A stretch of DNA of 64,000 nt from Lactarius indigo (lineage: Eukaryota; Basidiomycota; Agaricomycetes; Russulales; Russulaceae), in assembly GCA_025766275.1 (NCBI GenBank), contig JAFKAC010000058.1:1-64000 (forward strand), in the 5' to 3' direction. Made by a program: the position numbers and the translations under genes. Positions 1 to 14,159 of this stretch are shown here, piece after piece; the first letter of the stretch is position 1; every line of letters starts with the position of its first letter. Below the pieces are notes generated by a model that searched no databases, was not told where the DNA came from, and saw only the letters and a list, made by a program, of their open reading frames with translations.

Positions 1-83
1 GCGATCACTGGATAGTCGTCGAACACCCCTCCTGGTTCACCTGGTGAGGGTGGTAGTGATGGTGGGGGTGGTGATGTCGACAT
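1..83 (-). CDS. Possible 5' end of a divergent gene (partial)
   Basis: Read on the minus strand, an ATG at 83 opens a frame that runs off the left edge without a stop (27 codons). It is proline- and serine-rich, beginning MSTSPPPPSLPPSPGEPGG and then continuing with VFDDYPVI. It would be transcribed divergently from the Sec18 gene, sharing the 84-253 interval as promoter. The piece is too short to assign to a family, and a chance open frame is possible. Confidence 0.3.
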   Translation of the reverse strand, partial: MSTSPPPPSLPPSPGEPGGVFDDYPVI

Positions 84-253
84 GGCAGAGGTCCCGCCAG
101 CTTTCTCCCGCGATAGGTCTGTATTATGTAATAATTGCTAGCTTAATCATTGGCAGTGCATGCGCAACCTGAGGCAGCGCCGCACTGTACAGCCTGCTGC
201 TAGACTACACTGTACACGTCAGATATCCGGTGAACTAGCTTCACAACTCCCAC

Positions 254-3024
<2,771 letters not shown>

Positions 3025-3520
3025 GGATATGGGACTATGTCGATGCATGTGTACGGATACTGTATAGATTTGAGTTGAGATTTTGGCTCGGGTCGGCAGG
3101 GGCGCGGGAAATGCTTACTTCAGGGCCGGCACGCGGCCTTCGGGCATTGTCTTCATGTTTGTTATGGTTTTGCGTGCCGCTTTATCATTTTTTTCCAATC
3201 CAACCCCGTCACTGTGAATAGTGGCGCTCGCTCGTCGAAGGGAGGGACCGCTAGTAGGACAGTAGGGCTCCAGTTGGTAGAGGGCTGCGAGGACGATTAG
3301 CCGAGAGGTCCGTCCGCTGATTCCCACTTGCCCACTTGGCTGGCTAACACCGGTTTTTCTCCCTTCATTGATGACGGCGCTTATCATCGTCACCTTCTTT
3401 CTTGGATGTTAAAATTACCATTTTTGACAGGTTTCACGAACGAGTCGGACATCCGAAGCAAAGGCAGAAGAAGACGCTGCTGTATATATAATTTTTACTT
3501 CTTTTTCTTTTCTGTTATAA
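3025..3520. other. Intergenic, Sec18 3' flank and CNBP promoter
   Basis: This stretch holds the 3' flank of the Sec18 gene and the upstream region of the zinc-knuckle gene. The only site I can support is the TATA-like run just before the next ATG. Confidence 0.5.
3483..3490 (+). promoter_or_regulatory. TATA-like box
   Basis: A TATATATA run ends 30 bp upstream of the ATG at 3521, followed by a T/C-rich stretch typical of fungal core promoters. The spacing implies a very short 5' UTR if it is used. Confidence 0.4.
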
Positions 3521-4438
3521 ATGGCGTACAACATCTCCAAGAAGGGGTGCTTCAAATGCGGTAATCGTGCGTCCCTCTCCCTTTCACACACACTCCCGCA
3601 CCCCTTCTCTCTTACCCAAGCCTTCCTGTTCCAATCCCGTCCCTCATCCCCTCGACCTTTTACAATGTTTGGATGAGCTAATGCGTAGCACCGACAGTCG
3701 GACACATTGCTGAGAACTGTACGTCGCAAGATCGGTTGTGCTACAACTGCCGCAAACCGGGGCACGAATCCTCTGCATGTCCCGAACCGCGCAGCGTCGC
3801 CGCCAAGCAATGTTACTCATGCGGCGGTATCGGACACATCCAGGCGGAATGCCCAACGCTGCGCCTGCAGGGCTCCAACCAAAAGTGCTACGTACGTTCC
3901 TCCAGCCCGAGCCCCCACAAAGCAACCTCATTGGTTATCAGAACTGCGGCCACTTTGGCCATATCGCGCGCGTGTGTCCCAACGACGCCGCCGAGTACGG
4001 CTTTGCGCCGCGCGCGCCACCCCCCGGCCGTGGACTGAACGTGGCCTCCCTCCCGCCCGTCAAGTGCTACCGCTGTGGCGGGCCGAACCACATGGCGCGG
4101 TACGCAATAGGCAGCTGCATCCCGCGCGCTCCGTTTGGCTGATTCGTCGTGTCAGGGACTGTCTGGCTCCGCCGTATGCCGTCACGGAGGACATGAATGG
4201 CGCGAAGCCCCCCGTCAAGACGTGTTACAGGTGTAAGAAAGACGGTCACGTACGTCTGCTGCTTATACCCTCCCGCTTTTCTTTCCCTGCGCTTACCTGT
4301 ACGCGTTTTCAGATCGCCAAGGACTGCACTGAAGGTAGAGAGCCGGTAGAGGAGGAGGACACCACGTGGGGCGAGGTTCAGGACGATCCCTGGGGTAATC
4401 CCACACTTCCCGCGGACGGGGCCAACGCCGTGCACTGA
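3521..4438 (+). CDS. Six-CCHC zinc-knuckle nucleic-acid-binding protein, GIS2/CNBP type
   Basis: Predicted 205-residue single-stranded nucleic-acid-binding protein. Its relatives (budding yeast Gis2, fission yeast Byr3, animal CNBP) bind mRNA and influence translation. Exons 3521-3566, 3698-3891, 3942-4099, 4156-4249 and 4313-4438 sum to 618 nt, in frame. Six CX2CX4HX4C knuckles are visible in order: CFKCGNLGHIAENC, CYNCRKPGHESSAC, CYSCGGIGHIQAEC, CYNCGHFGHIARVC, CYRCGGPNHMARDC and CYRCKKDGHIAKDC. Introns 1, 2 and 5 split or abut knuckles. A proline/arginine linker (APRAPPPGRG) separates knuckles 4 and 5, and the C-terminus is acidic. All splice sites are GT-AG. I see no damage in this gene, in contrast to its neighbour Sec18. 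Confidence 0.88.
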
Positions 4439-5579
4439 ACCACCGCGGTCGCTTCTTACGAAGGAACAATGTTAATCCTATTGTACAGCGCTTCAATTTA
4501 TGTATCCGTAACGCGGACGCTGGTAGTCGTTCGCGTGCGCTTGTCGTTTTTCTGTTTATTATCGAATGTGCACACGCGAGTGTTGTCCAAATTCCATGCG
4601 AATGTAAGCACGAACGATGTAAGTACACTCTCCTTTTCTGTTCACCGCTTCGATCACGTCCACCGATCGGAGCCCGTTCTCCCCGGGTCAAACACGCCAC
4701 ATGCATTCCAAATACAGGGACGTGGTACTTAAAGACGATCTCTGCACCCTCGGTCGTCATACCATCTTTTCCTTCCTCCTATCTTGACTTTATTCCCAAT
4801 ACTCGTACCTGGTCCCGCTTGGCCTGACTAATTCCTTTCACAACCACGAACAAATCTGGGGCTTAATTTCGCACCCTCAAAGACATCCGAGATTTTTACT
4901 CACACACGCAAATTCTCGTGACGAATGAATTGTTTAAAACCACGCGCCACGCTCCTGTCATCTTTTGTCAAATGCCCATTTGAGTCGACAAACGACTCCC
5001 CAAGGCGTCAATCGCGCGGGTCCCATGTTTCCAAAACTGTCATGCCGCCGGTGATGCACCGTAATACACCATTGTGATGATGATGGGTGTAATAACGCGA
5101 CAGGAGTGTGACGCGTTACACGTGACACGGAGGTGACACGCGGACCCGAGCTAGAACGAGAGGACGAGATGAGTGAGTCGAATAGATAGTGAAGCGCAGC
5201 TGAAAGTCGGACGGATTTTCGAGAACAACAGGTGATTGTACATTCCAGTCTGCATCCATACACTTTATACTACTAGGTTTTTTGTTTATTTGTAAATACG
5301 AGTCGTAAGTAATCACAAGCCATCAAACATGTGTGAGCGCGTCGTAAGGTAAGTATATCGTAGGGCCTCTCAATTGAGGCAAAAGGTCATAACTACTCAT
5401 CATGAGATTCATACGGAAACGAAGACGAGAGCCGAACCGAACGTGGAACAAAGGAATTGAGGTTGCGAGTTAAGAGGGTATGTGGCCGTGGCCCTTGTGA
5501 CGTCGGGCTCGGCGTGCTCGCGCTTGATCCGAGAACGTATCCTAACAACGACATTGATCAATACGAAGTTAAACCACAC

Positions 5580-5760
5580 TGGTATAGTAACGGCCGAAGG
5601 CCGTAGTCCAAAATTAGTGTTGAGGATCGCTCGCGCTGAGGCGAGACGACTCCCCCGGGCCATCGGCCCGGTGCGGTCCTGACAGGATCCCGGTGCCGGA
5701 CGCTCCCCCCGCAAGTCGGGCTCACAGCGCAATTCAGCAGGGTGAGCCCTTGGTCTTATC
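5580..5760 (-). other. GC-rich hairpin cluster, possible structured RNA
   Basis: In an otherwise plain stretch, several strong inverted repeats occur close together: GGGCTCAC with GTGAGCCC (about 5718-5748), a GGGCC/GGCCC stem (about 5657-5670) and ACGGCC/GGCCGT (about 5590-5604). On the minus strand the last stem follows AATTTTGG, which resembles an Sm-site, so the arrangement looks like the 3' end of an snRNA. I could not match the 5' part to U1, U2, U4, U5, U6, SRP or RNase P RNA, so no identity is given. Confidence 0.2.
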
Positions 5761-8511
5761 AAAACTTCTAGAACAAATGTTCCACGCTCCTGACAGTTTC
5801 CTCGCTTGTTTGTTTATGGGGTAACATCTATATTAGATTTTGCGGGCACGGAGTTCAAGAGGCATTTTTTGCGATGTTTGATCACGTGATACAATAGATC
5901 CGAGTATTGTCTCAACAGGTCGTGGGGAGCAGGTATCTTCAAAGGTATGATTGGCGTGTTGTTTCTTTCCTGTTACCTACCTTAGAATTCCTATCTTTCT
6001 CCCATTTCACCTCCTATTTAACTTGACCCTTTCGGTTATGCCGCCTCCGACTCGGACGGACGTCGAGCACGTTCCACAGCCAGTAGAATAGCACGCCATC
6101 CACCAATCATATCTCCCTTGACAGGACTCGCTCGTGGAATGCGCGTTCCCAAATAGTTTGTTTGATGCGCGGCGCGATGAGGCTCAAGAGCGCTGTACTC
6201 CACACATTCGCCAGCTTTCATTCAAACAAACTCGGTATAGGGGTTACAGTACAGTAATGGTACGACACAAGTGATAGAGCAGCCGATGGTGTACCCAGCG
6301 CGGCGGTGCCAGAGGTGCCAGCGGAGCATCTTTGTTCCTCTTGTCTTCCATTCCTCCGGCGCTCCCCAGGAGGCGGCCAATGACAGCGACAATTTCCCAG
6401 GAGTCACTTGTTCTATGACAGGCATGGAGGCCAAGTATAATGCCCCCACTCTTCGCGCGCTGGAGGCTGGAGCAGCTGGGTACAGCGCAGCCTTCCGAGT
6501 GAGACTTTCTTCGTGTCGTGCGTCACTAGTTGCTTTGTCTCCGCCTCGCCTTTAACCAAAGAGAATTGCTCCTCCGGCTCAAACGTACCCGTGTGTTGTC
6601 TGTCCATTTTTCCTTCTGTTCCGCCAGTCACTGAAGATTTGAAGCAGACTTTCTCACCTATGTACCCACCGACCTGTCCGCAGCAGGGACGGACGAAGTC
6701 GACGACCCTATCTCTCACGGTTCGGTGCTTTTGATGGGATCGCTCGACGCAAGGCCCAATGGCCCGGCCATCCTGTTTTGCACTTCTCATACAGTCGGAA
6801 GTTCGGGGCGGGGCGGGCACAAATCGATATGAAAAGTGAAATGAAAGAGTCGCAAGGCGTCGGCGCGTCGCGGTGGGCACGAGGTCCGACTAAGCTAAAT
6901 CCATCTAATCCCCCGTCCCGGAGAAAGAGTCAACGACCTAAGCACCCCCCCTTTCTCTCACCCCCGTTCTCAGGAGCCATTTCTCCCTGGTTTGCGGTTG
7001 TGGGTACCTCAACGACCGTTTGTCGACTTGCCAGCGGACCGGCTTTTGGCGAGCGCGATCGGGGCCATATCTGGGAGGCCACCACATCGCTCATCTATGA
7101 AAAAGTGCCCTTCTTTGCGCCTCCGCCTCTGGGAGAGCGGGCAACCTTGATTCGTATCCGATAAAAGGCGGTTCTCTCCAGACCCTCGCAGCATGCGTGG
7201 AGAACTTGGACAAAACGTTGTAGGGGTGAGTGAGTTATACTGAGATTGGAATAGTCCAACACGCTTCCCACTAGTAGTTACTGTCCTGAGACCGTACCCC
7301 TGGTGGTGGGTGGTGCTAATAGCTCTGGGCGTGACTATATTCCTAATGCTTTGCGGGAAGGAAAAGATAAAGTCTTGAACCACATAGATGACGACGCGTC
7401 CTCCCATACATGGCCACGGCGACTTTGCGCCGTCCTTCTCCCAACACACCCGATAAGGCTACTTCCTGGGAAGCGTTTTTCTGGAACACGCACACACTCT
7501 CCGCTCCCCTGGGCCCTGGAGCAACCGTAATTCTTGTTCCCCCGTGCGTGGCCCTACCCCCAGCCTGGGCTGTTAATCTAAGGTTGCCTCCACTGATTCC
7601 TATCAAATATGCTGCCACGCCCTGTCTCGTGTCATCCCTCTTCGAATGGGGGTGGAACAACAAACTTTGCTGAAGGTGTGGGACGAAATCTGTCAAAACA
7701 GACTTTGATCGCACACATGCATGCGGCACTTTTGGGCTTGGTCCAGCGTGTATCACAGAGTCTAATCAACTGTGCGGGAGAAAACACGGAGTCTGCGGCC
7801 GGCGGGATGCATAGCTAAAATCCCACACGTGCGTGATTCCTTTTGTGTGGTCCCCCATTTCCCGTGTCACCCCCCGGGATGCGGCATAGAACTCCAATTC
7901 GCCCTCTTGTTCTGTTTCGTTTTCTCCTAGCTGCTGCGGGGAAGCAGAAGATAACTGCGGCGGCTGAGGGCTTTTCGATAACACATGCAGGGTGCGTGTG
8001 CGCGCGTCTACATACACTCATACACATACAATACAAATCACATACACGTCAGTTGGAGTCTCAGAAACGTCGTACGTGTAAACGGAACGAGGCGAGGGAA
8101 ACGGACGGAATCGCACTCATTCTCCTTCTGTAGAACCTCGCTATACGTATCTTCCCCGGCAACCCTCTAACGCGGTCAGTACAGCTTCTTCGCCAGGCCT
8201 TCACCCTCTTTGAAAACTTTCTTGGACAGGTAATTAGTCCCCTTTTCCCACCTAGGTGATATCTCTTGTACCATTAACGTCGGAAGGCCGTCCATATGTG
8301 GCCTGTGACAACTCATCCCTATTGAGTCGCCAGCCCTGGGTAGAGGCGCTGCGTAGCCGGTGCAAGGGTTGGGGTCTGCCGCAACATCAGGGTCAATCTT
8401 CTGGCGTGATCACTCTCCAGCTCTGAACCGAACGGCAGGCACGATGCGACTCGGGTACCGGCGGTCCGGACTATCTGTTACCCATATCAAGCGTCGCTGG
8501 AAGAGAAAACG

Positions 8512-8518
8512 TATAAAA
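8512..8518 (+). promoter_or_regulatory. TATA-like box without an obvious gene
   Basis: TATAAAA lies in a promoter-like context followed by pyrimidine-rich sequence. The nearest recognisable start codon (COQ10, 9492) is almost 1 kb away, so it would need a long leader, a spliced 5' exon or a separate transcript. Confidence 0.25.
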
Positions 8519-9491
8519 GGGTTCCCCTCTGTGTTACCTACTCTTCGGCCTGCCAAACACTCGTTTTTTTCAATTACCTTTTCACTCACCCTGTGAGTGT
8601 GCGCCCTCCTTTCCTCCTCGTCTGTCGCGCTCCCGCTGACTATCCGACGCCCGACCCTCTAGCTGTCGTCAACTCCTCCTTCAGGCAGCGAGATCATCTT
8701 CGCTTGATCGCATTCCATCCGCTTCTTGTAAGGTCGTTCGGCGGTCTCGCGCGAGGTGCGCATACACATATTTCTCCGTGGCCGCCGTCGCGCTTCAACA
8801 ATTTTCCCCCGTACGCGTGCAGGGTTACCCTTTTTCGAGCTCACCCAGCGGCCTTATCAAGAAGTGGCATGCGGCAGCCGCAGATGAGCTCTTGGCTTGG
8901 GAGGCCTTGATAGGCCTTCTAGTGGTGCGTTATTGGCTCATCGTCCGGTCGGCGCGTCGATGCTGAGCCGCTGTTCGGTCGTAGGGATGTGTGCGGGGGT
9001 TGGTTCGGTGCCCACGCCCTTCTTAGCTCGACCTGCATCGCATTCATGGAAATTCTATGCCCCCTCCTTTTTTTTCTTTTACATCAGCGCCACCCAGCAT
9101 GGCGTATTGAGTTGTGTGCCTCTCCCCGCGAGCTCTCACGTTACCGTCAACGGGATAGACCAAGTAAGGTTCGTGTCGCAAGTCGCCGTCTGATACATGC
9201 GCATAATAAGGGGTCCGTCCATTCCGTTCCACCTGCGCCCACTTGCGCCGCCGACGCCGTTGACCGTCTGCTTGGAAAACCCCTTTCCTTTCGGGCTTGC
9301 GCGCTGACCTCGCTGTCCTTGAAGTTTTGCGCAGTTTGAATTGTCCAGATATTCTTTTCCTTTTTTTTTTTTGCTCAGGCAAGTTCTTGAACCTGGGACC
9401 TGACCTGAGGACGTAACATCTAAGATCATGTGATCGCCTCGTCACTCGGGGGGCGAATGGCCAACTCGATACCTTTAATTACGACTAGTAC

Positions 9492-10374
9492 ATGCTCATT
9501 ATTCACTCTGCGGCTCTCACCGCAGCTCGTAGTATTTGGCGTGCACCTTCCCACCATGCGCAACGAAGGCACCTCTTCAGACTCCCCGACTTGAGTTCGT
9601 TCCCCTCCCCATTTGCGGATTCGGCCAGCGTCAAACCCCAGACCTACCATGAGCACAAGGTTCTCCCGTACGTGCGTGCGTGCGGGCAACCCTTATTTTC
9701 GTCTTATACCTCGACATCTGTGGACTCAATGTCTGTTTGAATGTTTAGGTACACGCGTCGACAGCTGTACGCGGTCGTCGCTGACGTCGGCTCGTATGCC
9801 TCCTTCCTCCCCTTCTGCACACGCTCCCGCGTCCTGCGCCCACCAACCCCCCTCGACCACAACACCTCCCCGCCAAATGTACAAAACGGCGGCGCATTGC
9901 AGATGGAAGCCGAACTCACCGTCGCCTTCCTCGCATTCACGGAGCGCTATACGAGCCGCGTGACGTGTGTGCCCCACGAGTCCGTCCGGGTGCGTTCTTT
10001 TCTCCAACTGACATGTAAAAAGAAAATGTAATTAATTTTACTCGACCTTCGTTTTGTTTTTATATGGGGATATGCAGGCTGTAGCGGTGTCGTCAACTCC
10101 ACTGTTCAAGATGCTCGAGACGACATGGCGTTTCCAGCCCGTAACCTCGACATCTCAGGCTCATACGGGTTTGGACGGAGCCTCCTCCTCGCCGCCGCGC
10201 CCCGCGAGCGCGAGCACAAACGACACCGGGCCGACCCTCCTCTCGCTCGACCTTGCGTTTGAGTTTGCGAACCCCTTGCATGCGGCCGTGTCTAGTGCAT
10301 TCTTTGGTAAAGTGTCGGCGTTGATGGTGAAGGCGTTCGAGGAGCGCTGCGTGAAGGTGTATGGCCCTGGGTAG
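9492..10374 (+). CDS. COQ10: Coenzyme Q-binding protein COQ10 (START-like), mitochondrial
   Basis: Predicted 237-residue protein of the Coq10 START-domain family, which binds coenzyme Q in the mitochondrial inner membrane and is needed for efficient respiration and CoQ synthesis. Exons 9492-9667, 9749-9989 and 10078-10374 join in frame (714 nt). The first about 45 residues are rich in Ala, Arg, Ser and His with almost no acidic residues, as in a mitochondrial presequence. The START-like domain begins at QTYHEHKVLPYTRRQLYAVV and includes FLPFCTRSRVL, the strand LQMEAELTVAFLAFTERYTS and the closing FEFANPLHAAVSSAFFGKV followed by a helix ending EERCVKVYG. The domain carries a small Ser/Pro/Thr-rich insertion near residues 180-200. 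The start is the first ATG in frame giving a basic leader. Confidence 0.87.
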
Positions 10375-10716
10375 GGTGAGGTAGAGGGTAGACAGACAAG
10401 GAAATTTGAATTGCGCCACTGTGCAGTACAGTATATCCATCACCGTGGTGATCAAGCCTGACCTCAGTGTCCCAAAAATGGCGACCGGAATTGATTCCGG
10501 ATTTAGTTATGAGAGAGGAAGAGAACTGTTCGATTGTAGCGATTCGATATACCCTGCGTCGGTGCTCCGTTCTTCCGTGCTGTGCTGTTACGTTTTTTTC
10601 TCCCATTCGTTGGGTTCACCCGGGGCTACCGTCATTCCACTGCGCCGCGGTTGTACGCACGACAAAAAACACCCCGAAACGTCCGTCCAACTGCAGCTGC
10701 TGGCCCTGTTGGCAGG
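10375..10716. other. Intergenic, COQ10 3' flank and Uds1 promoter
   Basis: I see no further gene or clear core promoter element here. An in-frame ATG further upstream at about 10582 could extend the next gene, but the added residues are not domain-like. Confidence 0.4.
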
Positions 10717-13488
10717 ATGAATGGAGTCCGTCGCTTCCTGGGCAACCCTACGACTGCAATCACCAAGGACCGCCCGGGAACATCACGTTCACCGAGCCCG
10801 ACCAAAGAACTACCCCCACCCCCCTCTGCTAGCATCGGCACCAAGGGTCTCTTTATCCGCAAAGATCGCAAGCCTCTACCACCCTTCGCTGGACCCTCAT
10901 CGACAAACTCCTCGCCTACGACCACGACTCCCCCGCTACGTCGTAAAGCACCACCACCAGAATGGGAGGAGCCTCCAGACCTGCCCCCACATCCGCCAAC
11001 GAACGGCGGGCAGCTGGTAAACACGCGCGATGCTCTCTTGCTCAGCTTGATGTCGTCCGAGGCAATGGTGGACAGCCGAGGCTATGAGGTACTAAGCGCA
11101 GAAGAAGTCGAGGAACTCAAGAAGGTGCGTGTGTACTCCGTACTCTATCAATATCCAGTGGTGGAGAACCCCGCTGCTCCCACGATGATTAATGTTGCCC
11201 TGCCCGCCCCGAAATACCCTGACCTCCTCCGTCACAGGAGCACACAATACTATCCTCGCGCGTCGGAGCGCTCCAGAGGAAACTCACAACAGAAATCAAA
11301 ATCCGCGACGCAGCACAAAACCTCGCCCGGCTCAATGCCTCCTCTTCCACGGCCCCCTCATCCTCCACGCGCATATCGCGACAATCAACCACCGCCCTCG
11401 AAACAGCCGAGCGCAAAGTAGAAGCTGCGCAGATGGAGCTCTGGCGCGTCCAAGAACGCGCCGCGAACGTCGACCGCCGGCTACTCGAGCACCGTGCGGG
11501 CGTGCTGGCCATGGCTCTGGCTGCCGCGGAACGCACGCAGGCGGGCGAGGAGCATGACGAAGGCGAAGGCCCGCTCAGCCCAATGTCCAGCGTGAGCGGT
11601 GCTGGGACGCTAGCGCCCAAGTTCGACGGCGCGCATCTGTTTGCAGGCCACGAGGGCGCAGTGGTACCTGAGAAACTACAGCTGCGCGCCGCGCAACGGA
11701 AGGAGCTCGAGGAGCTCGAAGCGCGACTGGACGCGTCCGAGGCCCGCGCACGGCAACGGGAGGCCGAGCTCGAAGACGCGCGAGCCGCCATTGAGGCTGA
11801 GCTCGAGGATGCGCGCGCCGCAGCTGCATCTGCTGCGGACCTGGCCGACGCACGTGCGACCGCGATGTCCGAGCTGGCGCAGGAACAAGCCGCACTCGAG
11901 CAGGAGCGGGAACGCGCCGCCGAGCTGGAGGGCCGCGTGGCGTTCCTCGAACTGGAGCTCGAGTCGTCCTCAAGAGGGAGCGACGACGCAGTGCGGCTGA
12001 GGGAGCGCATTCGGGCGCTTGAGCGCGAGCTGTCAGACGCGGTGGGCGCGGCGGAAGCGGGGGCTGCGGTGTTGGCGACCGAGAAGGCTGCGTGGGCGGC
12101 GGAGCGGGCGCGTTTTGAGCAGGAGGAGGCGCGCTGGACTCAACTCGCGGATGGCATCGAGAACGAACGATCGCGGTGGGAGCAGGAGCGCGAGGAGCTC
12201 GCAGCGCAGGCGAAAGACCAGATCGCGGCCGCTGCGGACGGGCTGCGCGCGCTCGTGCAGCGCTTCGACGTCCCGCTCTTCTCGCGCGAATCGGGTCTGG
12301 GCGTGCTCGTCGATGCTCTTCAACGGTACCTCGAGAAACAGGCGCAGAGCGCGCAGGAGTTCGAGGGCCTGCTCGCGGCGGAGGTAGAGAAGCGAGCAGC
12401 CATGTCGCAGGAACTGGAGACCGCAAAGGAGGAGATCCAGACGCTGCGGACCCGTTCTCCCATAAGTGTGAGTGTGCTTACTTTCTTTCATCCGCCTGGC
12501 ACGAAATGCTCAGATGGTTGCCCCACGCAGAGCAGCCGTCCCGCGTCGACGTCGACACAGCATCCCTCGGAACCGCGGCCCACTTCTTCGATCGCCTTCG
12601 CGAAGGACGCCACGGGCTTCGTGGCGATCCTGCAGCCCCTCTGGGCGACGCTCCCGTCTCCAGAAGCGCGCGCCGCACGGCTCAGCGGCGCCACGCGGCC
12701 CTTCCGCGCAGGCAGCGGGCGTACGTCGCCCAGTCTGCGCGCGGGTACCCCAGGCAGCCCCGGCCCGTCAATCAGCGACCTGGACGTGCGTGCACTCAAG
12801 AGCCTCTATACCCCCGGTGGCAATACCAACGGCAACGGCAACGGTGCCCCCGCCGTGCCGCCCAATTCGGGCACGGGCACACCTGGCTCGCCGCGCTCGC
12901 CTGTGGTCGACGGCGGGGGCTCGGGAACTTTTAGCGTCGAGGCGTTCGCGCTGCGCGTGCAGGCGCTCATCGCAGACGACCGAGCGCTGATGGAGCGCCT
13001 CATACGGTTCGCGCAGGCGCATGACCTGCTCAAGAAGAATGCGGAGCGCGCGCAGAAGCTCGCGCAGGACAGTAATGCCGCGCTCGAGACGTACCAGCGC
13101 CAGGTGCGCACGCTCGAGGAGCAGCTCGTGCACTCGGACGGCTTGTACGTGCCCCTCTCTCTCTATCTTCGTGCAGCCGCAGGAATCTTATTTTCTTGAC
13201 AGACAGGAGCAGCTCGACCAGCTCGCGGCGGAGAAACTTGCGGTGGAGGAGCGCGCTGCGGAGCAGGCTGAGACGCTGCGTCAGCTCACCGAGGCGAACG
13301 CGGTACTGTCCGCGCGTGCGCTACAGCTCGCGGAGGACGCGGCGGCAGTGCAGGAGGAGCTCCGCGCGGTCAATGCCGTTTCGGAGCGCGAGCAGTCGCA
13401 GCGGCTTGCCCTGCTCGAGGAGATCAACCTCGTGCAGACGGAAAATGGGAGTCTGCGCCAGCAGCTGCGCGCGCTTGGGAAGCTATAG
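10717..13488 (+). CDS. Uds1-domain long coiled-coil protein
   Basis: Predicted 845-residue protein with the fungal Uds1 domain (up-regulated during septation). Exons 10717-11124, 11238-12467, 12531-13144 and 13203-13488 sum to 2538 nt. The 12468-12530 intron is 63 nt and in frame, so retention is possible. The N-terminal about 110 residues are Pro/Ser/Thr-rich and disordered. The Uds1 core starts at DALLLSLMSSEAMVDSRGYE, continues through LSAEEVEELKKEHTILSSRV, and runs into a long Glu/Ala/Leu/Arg coiled coil (about residues 210-530). A low-complexity Ser/Pro/Gly/Asn linker (about 560-670) precedes a second coiled coil to the C-terminus (EINLVQTENGSLRQQLRALG). Coding GC content is very high, which gives long open frames on the opposite strand that are not genes. 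A structural role at the septum or cytoskeleton is inferred from the family name only. Confidence 0.8.
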
Positions 13489-14159
13489 CGATTCCAGTGG
13501 CGGAGGGGGGGGGGAGCGTGGAGGCATGTTTGGATCCCTTTTTCTTTTTTTTTTCTTTCTTTGGCAAATCGGGACGCTGCCATACCGTGCTTTTGTTTTT
13601 TCTTGCTTCACACATGTGTCTATCTATCATGTATTTTTGTTTCTTTGGATTTTCTTTTTTTTACGTGGACAAATTGAATCCATTCTTTGATGATCACCAG
13701 GAATCGTAAACTCGGCTGACTTGGAGGAGAACATGAGCTCAGGTTGGTTCTCAAAAGGAGCTATTTGCGTTTGGCACTGCGCCAGCGCCTACTTCCACGT
13801 TATTGTATACGTATCTAGTGGGCTGTGCGAGTCTCAGGCATGTTCTCACAATGGCTCCGTGCCCCCGTAGCTGGACTTTGTTGTCTAAGCCGCTCAGAGA
13901 CGTCATCATGGACGCGCCCACTCAACCGTTGGGCTTTCCAGCGCTTGTTGCCAGTCCAGAACCCTTGGGCTGCACGCACGATGTAGACGTTGCGTAGAAT
14001 GCGTTCTCTAGGGTCCTAGTTGATCAGATTTTAATGTGGGAACAGTTGGCTATCATGCACCGCCTCCGATGACGGCATCTGCCAGTGGAAGAGGCACGCT
14101 GATTGACTTTATTCAACATTAACTTACACCCACGTCATAGGGCTACTGTATAGGTTTCG
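13489..14159. other. Intergenic, T-rich 3' flank, then start of the tandem array
   Basis: A G-run followed by long T-rich tracts (13510-13680) fits a 3' UTR and polyadenylation region of the Uds1 gene. The remainder is upstream sequence of the first array gene. No gene is seen. Confidence 0.45.

Larger units (their letters stand above)
4439..9491. other. Five-kilobase intergenic stretch without a convincing gene
   Basis: Many short open frames occur on both strands, but none shows a recognisable domain, a good splice pattern or protein-like composition over more than about 150 codons. Points of structure inside it are a GC-rich set of hairpins at about 5580-5745 and a TATA-like box at 8512-8518. 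A non-coding transcript or a fast-evolving small gene cannot be excluded. Confidence 0.5.

Noticed and set aside
9360..9430. tRNA-like segment (GTTCTTGAACCTGGGACC)
   Set aside because: The apparent T-arm does not match the consensus and no acceptor or anticodon stems pair around it.
11189..12426. Two long minus-strand frames (273 and 283 codons)
   Set aside because: They mirror the GC-rich coiled-coil exon of the Uds1 gene and are Ser/Ala- or Pro/Arg-biased; shadow frames.
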